Source: Actinoplanes sp. SE50/110
GTDB taxonomy: Bacteria > Actinomycetota > Actinomycetes > Mycobacteriales > Micromonosporaceae
Length of the DNA: 64,000 nucleotides
Assembly: GCF_900119315.1 (NCBI RefSeq)
Contig: NZ_LT827010.1
Span: 7,930,001-7,994,000, forward strand
Direction: 5' to 3'
Shown: positions 59,826 to 64,000 of the stretch, one piece after another
How positions within the stretch are numbered: the first letter of the stretch is position 1
Layout: every line of letters starts with the position of its first letter
Made by a program: the position numbers and the translations under genes
Notes under the pieces: model-generated
What the model was told of the DNA's origin: nothing
Databases searched by the model: none
Seen by the model: only the letters and a program-made list of their open reading frames with translations

Positions 59826-59855
59826 ATGATCGCTCCGCTGTGTTACGGCCGTCAA
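59826..59855 (-). promoter_or_regulatory. Candidate promoter of the permease operon
   Basis: On the minus strand TTGACG (59850-59855) and GATCAT (59826-59831) are separated by 18 nt, about 52 nt before the permease ATG. A GTAAC inside the spacer could be half of a GlnR-type site but the second half is weak. Confidence 0.35.
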
Positions 59856-59974
59856 TGATCAGCGTTAATTGCGTTGCCGCGCGCCATGTTGCGGTGCGAA
59901 CCTTGACGGCGACAGGGCAGCAACCGGACCCCTCGGCAGGGACCGTTTCGCCCGGGTTGTTCGACAACCTCCCT

Positions 59975-60052
59975 GCGGCGGTGCGGGGCGCGGTCACCTC
60001 TCTCACCCGCACGCGGCCTTCCGGCCGCGCAGCGCCCGCCCCGCACCGCCGC
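59975..60052 (-). terminator. 16-bp inverted repeat with inner hairpin after the GH16-like gene
   Basis: Arms 59975-59990 and 60037-60052 pair perfectly. The 46-nt loop contains its own 7-bp hairpin (60012-60018 with 60023-60029). It lies 54 nt past the stop of the GH16-like gene. A separate palindrome (59955-59960 with 59964-59969) lies next to it. The remaining part of this 332-bp gap holds the permease promoter. Confidence 0.65.
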
Positions 60053-60105
60053 CCCACTCCCGCTCCGCCGTGGTCAGCGTCGTCGACTGCCCGGGTACGC
60101 GGTGC

Positions 60106-62169
60106 TCAGCTGACGAATCGGGTGCCCGCCCCGAAACTGGTGCTCTCCCACCGCTTCGCCACCTCCGGGAAACCGCCGGTGCCGTACCCGTCCGCGGTCA
60201 GCACGTAGACGATCTGGTGGGCGGCACCGGTGCAGGTCGCCCCGGCCGTCCCGCAGTCGTAGAGCAAGGCGACGTCACTCTTGCCGTCCCCGTTGTAGTC
60301 GCCGGTGGTCACGAATTTCGTGCCGGTGCCCCAGCGGGTGCTCTCCCACCGGGCGGCCAGACCCTGCAGCCCGCCCGGGCCCGAGGCGATGGTGAGCAGC
60401 TTGACGTGGCCGGCACCGTAGTCGTACAGCAGGCCGAGGTCGCTGCGTCCGTCCCCGTTGAAGTCGCCGGCCTTCACCGACGACGTGCCGCCACCGAAGC
60501 AGGTGCTCTCCCAGCCCTTCATCGGCGTGCTCAGCGCGCCGGAACCCGCGCCGTCCGCGGTCATGACGAAGACCGCCTGGTGCGAGTTCCCGCCACAGGT
60601 GGCCCCCGCCGTGCCGTAGTCGTAGAACAGGGCGAGGTCGCTCTTGCCGTCCCCGTTGAGGTCACCGGCGGTGACGAACTTGACCCCGGTCCCCCAGTCG
60701 GTCGCCTCCCACCGGACCACCGCGCCGTCGAAGGTGCCGCTCCCGTCGGCCTTGGCGCTGAGCGTCAGCATCCGCAGGTTGCCGGCGCCGTGGTCGTACA
60801 GCAATGCCAGATCGCTCTTGCCGTCCCCGTTGAAGTCACCGGGTTCGAAGAACGCGGTCCGGGACCCGAAGCAGGAACTCGCCCACGCGGTGACCGGCTC
60901 CAGCAGCGCGCCGGTGCCCGCCGGGTCGGCCGGCCACACCAGCACCGCCACCCGGTCGACACCCGGGCAGGACGTGCCCGCGCTGCCGTAGTCGTAGAAC
61001 GCCGCCACGTCGCTCCTGCCGTCTCCGGTGAAGTCACCGGACGTGGTGAACCGCGGCAGGACCGGTTGGCACGGGCCCCGCCACTGGGTGGCCAGGCCGG
61101 TCAGCCCGCCGCTGCGGTCAGCCCGGCCGGACAGGTCGAACATCGCGGTGTCCCGCGACGGGCTGACCGGGCAGCCGGCCGCCTGGGTGGCCCCGTAGTC
61201 GTAGAGCAGCGAAATGTCGCTGATCCCGTCACCGTTGTAGTCGTGCGCCACGGTCCCGGCCGCGACGGTGTCGACGAAGTCGGTGCCGCTCGCGTAGTAG
61301 CCGTCGACGGCCGCCGCCACCTGCGCCGGGCTCTGCGCTCCGGCCCTGTTGTAGTAGACCCAGTTGACCTTCATGTCCCAGGAGCGGGTCGCCCCGGCAC
61401 CGGCCACCGACTCGGCGAACCACTCGTTGAAGTTGATCATCATCGGCTCGCGCGGCGAGTACGGCGACCCGGTGCTGAGCAGCTTCCGGTCGTCCACGAA
61501 GAAGTCTGCCGTGCCGTTCTCGACGGTCATCACGAGCGTATGCCAGGCGCCGGCCAGCGACCCCGCCTGGTTGGTGGAGACCCGGTCCTCGACCGCCGGA
61601 TCGGGATCGTGCCACGCGGTGGTGAAGTGCCGCGGCCCGGTGGTTCCCCAGCCTCCGTTCGGCAGATATTCGTGATCGAGCTCGCTGTAGTGCGCATCCG
61701 CCGCCGGTGAGATGGCGTAGAAAGCCTGCACCGGCCGATCGACATCGGCACCCGAGACCGGCGCGTCGGTCAGGAAGACCCGCGCGGCGAAGGTCCCCGA
61801 GTAGAACTTGCTCCGCACCGTGTTCACCTGCGCCTGCGTCGTTCCCCCGACGGTGCCGTCGGTGCCGGCCCGCAGCCGCATCGCCTGCCCGCCGCGTGCC
61901 GAGTCATCCGCCGGGAAACTCACCGCGTCCGCCGACCAGGTCCCGGCGACACCGGGCCCGCCGGCCCCGGTCCGGACATCCCAGCCGTGGACGGCCAGCG
62001 CCGGATCCCCGGCATCCCGGTAGTGGAAGTCGTCGAACAGCACGCCGCTCGGCACGGCCGCCGGAGTCGCCGCGGCCGGAGCGGCCGGGGCGGCCGCCAC
62101 GGCGCAGGCCACCAGGACGGCACTGAGCAGCAGCGACCTCCTGCCGTTGCGGGCAAGCCACATTTCCAT
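60106..62169 (-). CDS. Secreted GH16-like protein with FG-GAP/VCBS repeats
   Basis: A 687-residue exported protein. A signal peptide (RRSLLLSAVLVACAVAAA) precedes a concanavalin-like domain (about 40-290). This contains ELDHE at E163, D165 and E167, matching the E-x-D-x-E catalytic pattern of GH16 glucanases. The C-terminal half (about 305-687) has at least seven FG-GAP units of the form GDFNGDGKSDLALLYDYG, with calcium-binding Asp-rich loops. It probably binds or cleaves an extracellular polysaccharide. ATG 62169 follows GGGGG; ATG 62163 is also possible. Confidence 0.85.
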   Translation of the reverse strand: MEMWLARNGRRSLLLSAVLVACAVAAAPAAPAAATPAAVPSGVLFDDFHYRDAGDPALAVHGWDVRTGAGGPGVAGTWSADAVSFPADDSARGGQAMRLRAGTDGTVGGTTQAQVNTVRSKFYSGTFAARVFLTDAPVSGADVDRPVQAFYAISPAADAHYSELDHEYLPNGGWGTTGPRHFTTAWHDPDPAVEDRVSTNQAGSLAGAWHTLVMTVENGTADFFVDDRKLLSTGSPYSPREPMMINFNEWFAESVAGAGATRSWDMKVNWVYYNRAGAQSPAQVAAAVDGYYASGTDFVDTVAAGTVAHDYNGDGISDISLLYDYGATQAAGCPVSPSRDTAMFDLSGRADRSGGLTGLATQWRGPCQPVLPRFTTSGDFTGDGRSDVAAFYDYGSAGTSCPGVDRVAVLVWPADPAGTGALLEPVTAWASSCFGSRTAFFEPGDFNGDGKSDLALLYDHGAGNLRMLTLSAKADGSGTFDGAVVRWEATDWGTGVKFVTAGDLNGDGKSDLALFYDYGTAGATCGGNSHQAVFVMTADGAGSGALSTPMKGWESTCFGGGTSSVKAGDFNGDGRSDLGLLYDYGAGHVKLLTIASGPGGLQGLAARWESTRWGTGTKFVTTGDYNGDGKSDVALLYDCGTAGATCTGAAHQIVYVLTADGYGTGGFPEVAKRWESTSFGAGTRFVS

Positions 62170-62250
62170 ATTTCCCCCGTTGGATCTTCACCTGCCCGGG
62201 CAGCCTATCCGCGGCACATCCCCGGCGTCCGCCCCCGGTTCCGGACGCCG

Positions 62251-63306
62251 TCAGGACCGGCGCAGGGCGGCCATCAGCGGGGTGCGGACCTGGGTGCGCA
62301 GCAGCGAGCGGGAGTACACCCGCGCACCCACCCCGAGCAGACCCAGCGCGGTCGCGGCCAGCAGGACGACGGCGACGATCGGCTCCCACCCGGCGGCCGT
62401 GCCGTCGAACAGGCGGATCGGCATCGCGATCGGGGCGGAGAACGGCACGTACGACAGGATCTTCATCAGGATGCCGTCGTGCGGGACGCTGAGGGCCAGG
62501 AAGAACGGGATCAGCACCAGCATCTGCACCGGCACCGTGGTGCTGGCCAGCTCCTCCTGCCGGGAGGCGAGGGCGCCGACCCCGGCCCAGAGCGCGGCCA
62601 GCATGACGAAGCCGAGCACGAAGAACGGCAGGAACCAACCGATCGCCGGGATCATGGCGTTGAGCAGGCCGGGGGCGGCGTCCGTGGCGGTCATCCCGAT
62701 CATCGCGACCAGGGCCAGCAGGCCGACCTGGGCGAAGGCGAGCACGGTCAGGGCGAAGACCTTGCCGGCAAGCAGGGCGCGGGTGGGGACGCTGGACACC
62801 AGGATCTCGACGATGCGGGTCTGTTTCTCCTCGACGACGCTCTGCGCGATCTGCATGCCGAAGGTGAACGAGGTGAAGAAGAACAGCATCGCGAACGCGA
62901 TCGGCACCAGGATCTTCAGGGCCGGGGCGATGTCGCTGTGCTCCAGGTAGCGGGTCTGCGGCTCGGTGCTCAGCGCCGCGATCACGTCGTCCGGACGGTC
63001 CTGCTCGGCGACCACCACCGGGCCGGGCAGCACGGCCGCGTCGACGTCACCGGAGCGGATCAGGGCTTCCGCGGCGGGCGTGTCGGCGACGACCCGTACC
63101 TCGAAACCGCTCTTCTGCAGGGTCGCCACGGTCGCGGTGTCGGTCACGGCGACCTTGGTGGCGCCCCCGTCGAGCAGGGTCGGCAGCACGATCGAGGCGA
63201 CCACGATGAGCAGGAACAGCACGGTGCTGAAGAGGAAGGCCTTGTCGCGCAGCTTGACCCGGACCTCGCGGGCGGCGACGAGTTTGGCGGCCTCGAATGT
63301 CGTCAC
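62251..63306 (-). CDS. ABC transporter permease (NatB-type)
   Basis: A 351-residue ABC-2 permease. An N-terminal helix (FLFSTVLFLLIVVASIVLPTLL) precedes an extracytoplasmic region and five or more C-terminal helices. VVEEKQTRIVEILVSSVPTRALLAGKV is the characteristic NatB coupling segment. GTG start overlaps the stop of the ATPase gene by 4 bp, so the two form an exporter operon. Substrate unknown; Na+ or a lipid/peptide are typical of the family. Confidence 0.9.
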   Translation of the reverse strand: MTTFEAAKLVAAREVRVKLRDKAFLFSTVLFLLIVVASIVLPTLLDGGATKVAVTDTATVATLQKSGFEVRVVADTPAAEALIRSGDVDAAVLPGPVVVAEQDRPDDVIAALSTEPQTRYLEHSDIAPALKILVPIAFAMLFFFTSFTFGMQIAQSVVEEKQTRIVEILVSSVPTRALLAGKVFALTVLAFAQVGLLALVAMIGMTATDAAPGLLNAMIPAIGWFLPFFVLGFVMLAALWAGVGALASRQEELASTTVPVQMLVLIPFFLALSVPHDGILMKILSYVPFSAPIAMPIRLFDGTAAGWEPIVAVVLLAATALGLLGVGARVYSRSLLRTQVRTPLMAALRRS

Positions 63307-64000
63307 TGGATGACCTCTCGGAAGATCTCGGCGAGGGTGGGGCGGACCGGACCGAACGCGTGCACCGGACCGCGGTCCAGGGCGGCGCGCAGCACCACCT
63401 GGTCGTCGAGCCCGACCGCCAGGTCGAAGGTGGCGTGCCGGCCGTCCAGGTCGATCAGGGTGACGCCGGACTGGTCGCGCAGCCAGCCGGCGTCGCCGGC
63501 CACCTCGATGCGGTACCGCGGCAGTGCGTACTGCTCGCGCAGGCCGGTCCGGTCGCCGGTGGCGCGGATCGTGCCGTCCGCGATGATCACCAGGTCGTCG
63601 CAGAGGCGCTCGACGACGTCGAGCTGGTGGCTGGAGAACAGCACCGCGGCGCCGGCGGCGGCCCGTTCCCGCAGCACCCCGACCACGGTGTCGACGGCGA
63701 TCGGGTCGAGGCCGGAGAACGGCTCGTCGAGCACCAGCAGTTCCGGATCGTGCACCAGGGCGGCGGCGATCTGCGCCCGCTGCTGGTTGCCCAGCGACAG
63801 TTTCTGCACGTGGTCGTCGGCCCGTTCGGCCAGCTCCAGGCGTTCCAGTAGAGCGAGCGTGCGGCGGCGGGCCTCGGCCGCGCCCAGCCCGTGCAGCCGG
63901 CCCAGGTAGACGACCTGTTCCAGGACGCTCATCTTCGGGTAGAGGCCGCGCTCCTCCGGCATGTACCCGAACCGCTGGCGGATCTCCCGGCCGACCGGCT
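63303..64000 (-). CDS. ABC transporter ATP-binding protein, 5' end beyond the window
   Basis: C-terminal part of an ABC ATPase. The frame is open through to the window edge. The signature LSLGNQQRAQIAAALVHDP, Walker B LLVLDEPFSGLDP, the D-loop and the switch His (LFSSHQLD) are present; Walker A lies past position 64000. A C-terminal accessory domain of about 90 residues follows. It pairs with the NatB-type permease. Confidence 0.92.
   Translation of the reverse strand, partial: PVGREIRQRFGYMPEERGLYPKMSVLEQVVYLGRLHGLGAAEARRRTLALLERLELAERADDHVQKLSLGNQQRAQIAAALVHDPELLVLDEPFSGLDPIAVDTVVGVLRERAAAGAAVLFSSHQLDVVERLCDDLVIIADGTIRATGDRTGLREQYALPRYRIEVAGDAGWLRDQSGVTLIDLDGRHATFDLAVGLDDQVVLRAALDRGPVHAFGPVRPTLAEIFREVIQ

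Noticed and set aside
59839..59855. GlnR binding site upstream of the permease operon
   Set aside because: Only one half-site (GTAAC) is convincing; the expected GAAAC-type partner 6 nt away is not.

Overview
The window is high-GC actinobacterial chromosome, most likely from the family Micromonosporaceae (Actinoplanes-like). This rests on codon bias, many GTG starts, F420-dependent chemistry, a clgR-pspA-pspM stress operon, an infB of more than 1,000 codons with a glycine-rich N-terminus, and gene order close to what is known around Mycobacterium ftsK-dapA-dapB-pnp-infB-nusA. No rRNA, tRNA, CRISPR array, phage or insertion sequence was recognised. It is mostly core genome with a few accessory insertions.

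Layout. 1-7.6 kb: a 5'-truncated lhr helicase, an F420-dependent oxidoreductase, a SAM hydroxide adenosyltransferase and nei2. This stretch carries four separate tandem-repeat arrays, two of them inside the repair genes. 7.5-12.8 kb: pspM, pspA, clgR, cinA, pgsA and rimO, all on the minus strand. 12.9-14.1 kb: a SufR-like regulator and a DUF3291 protein. 14.2-27.2 kb: ftsK, a YbjN protein, a secreted serine protease, RNase J, dapA, a DUF2752 membrane protein, a winged-helix glycosylase-like protein, two GNATs, cspA, a MerR-type regulator and dapB. 27.2-46.8 kb: the translation/RNA block on the minus strand (M16 peptidase, pnp, rpsO, ribF, truB, a MATE exporter, nrnA, rbfA, DUF503, an RNA methylase, infB, ylxR, nusA, rimP). 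A plus-strand hybrid-kinase/response-regulator pair sits between ribF and truB.

47-53 kb: a Tat-type lipoprotein plus a DUF4439 ferritin-like protein, a nucleotidyltransferase, a VIT1-type transporter, map, and a partner-switching pair (STAS antagonist against a PAS-GAF-SpoIIE phosphatase-kinase). 53-59.8 kb: a putative gamma-glutamyl-polyamine catabolic cluster on the minus strand (APC permease, glutamine-synthetase-like ligase, aldehyde dehydrogenase, SDR, then two gamma-glutamyl hydrolases behind an internal terminator and their own promoter). 60-64 kb: a secreted GH16-like/FG-GAP protein and an ABC exporter whose ATPase runs off the window.

Two patterns cut across the gene list. First, about a dozen genes have a TANNNT -10 element only 6-7 nt upstream of the start codon, so they are probably transcribed as leaderless mRNAs; this also fixes several start codons. 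Second, a nearly identical 27-nt block followed by a hairpin lies just downstream of both ftsK and dapB, 12 kb apart. It may be a repeated 3'-end module.
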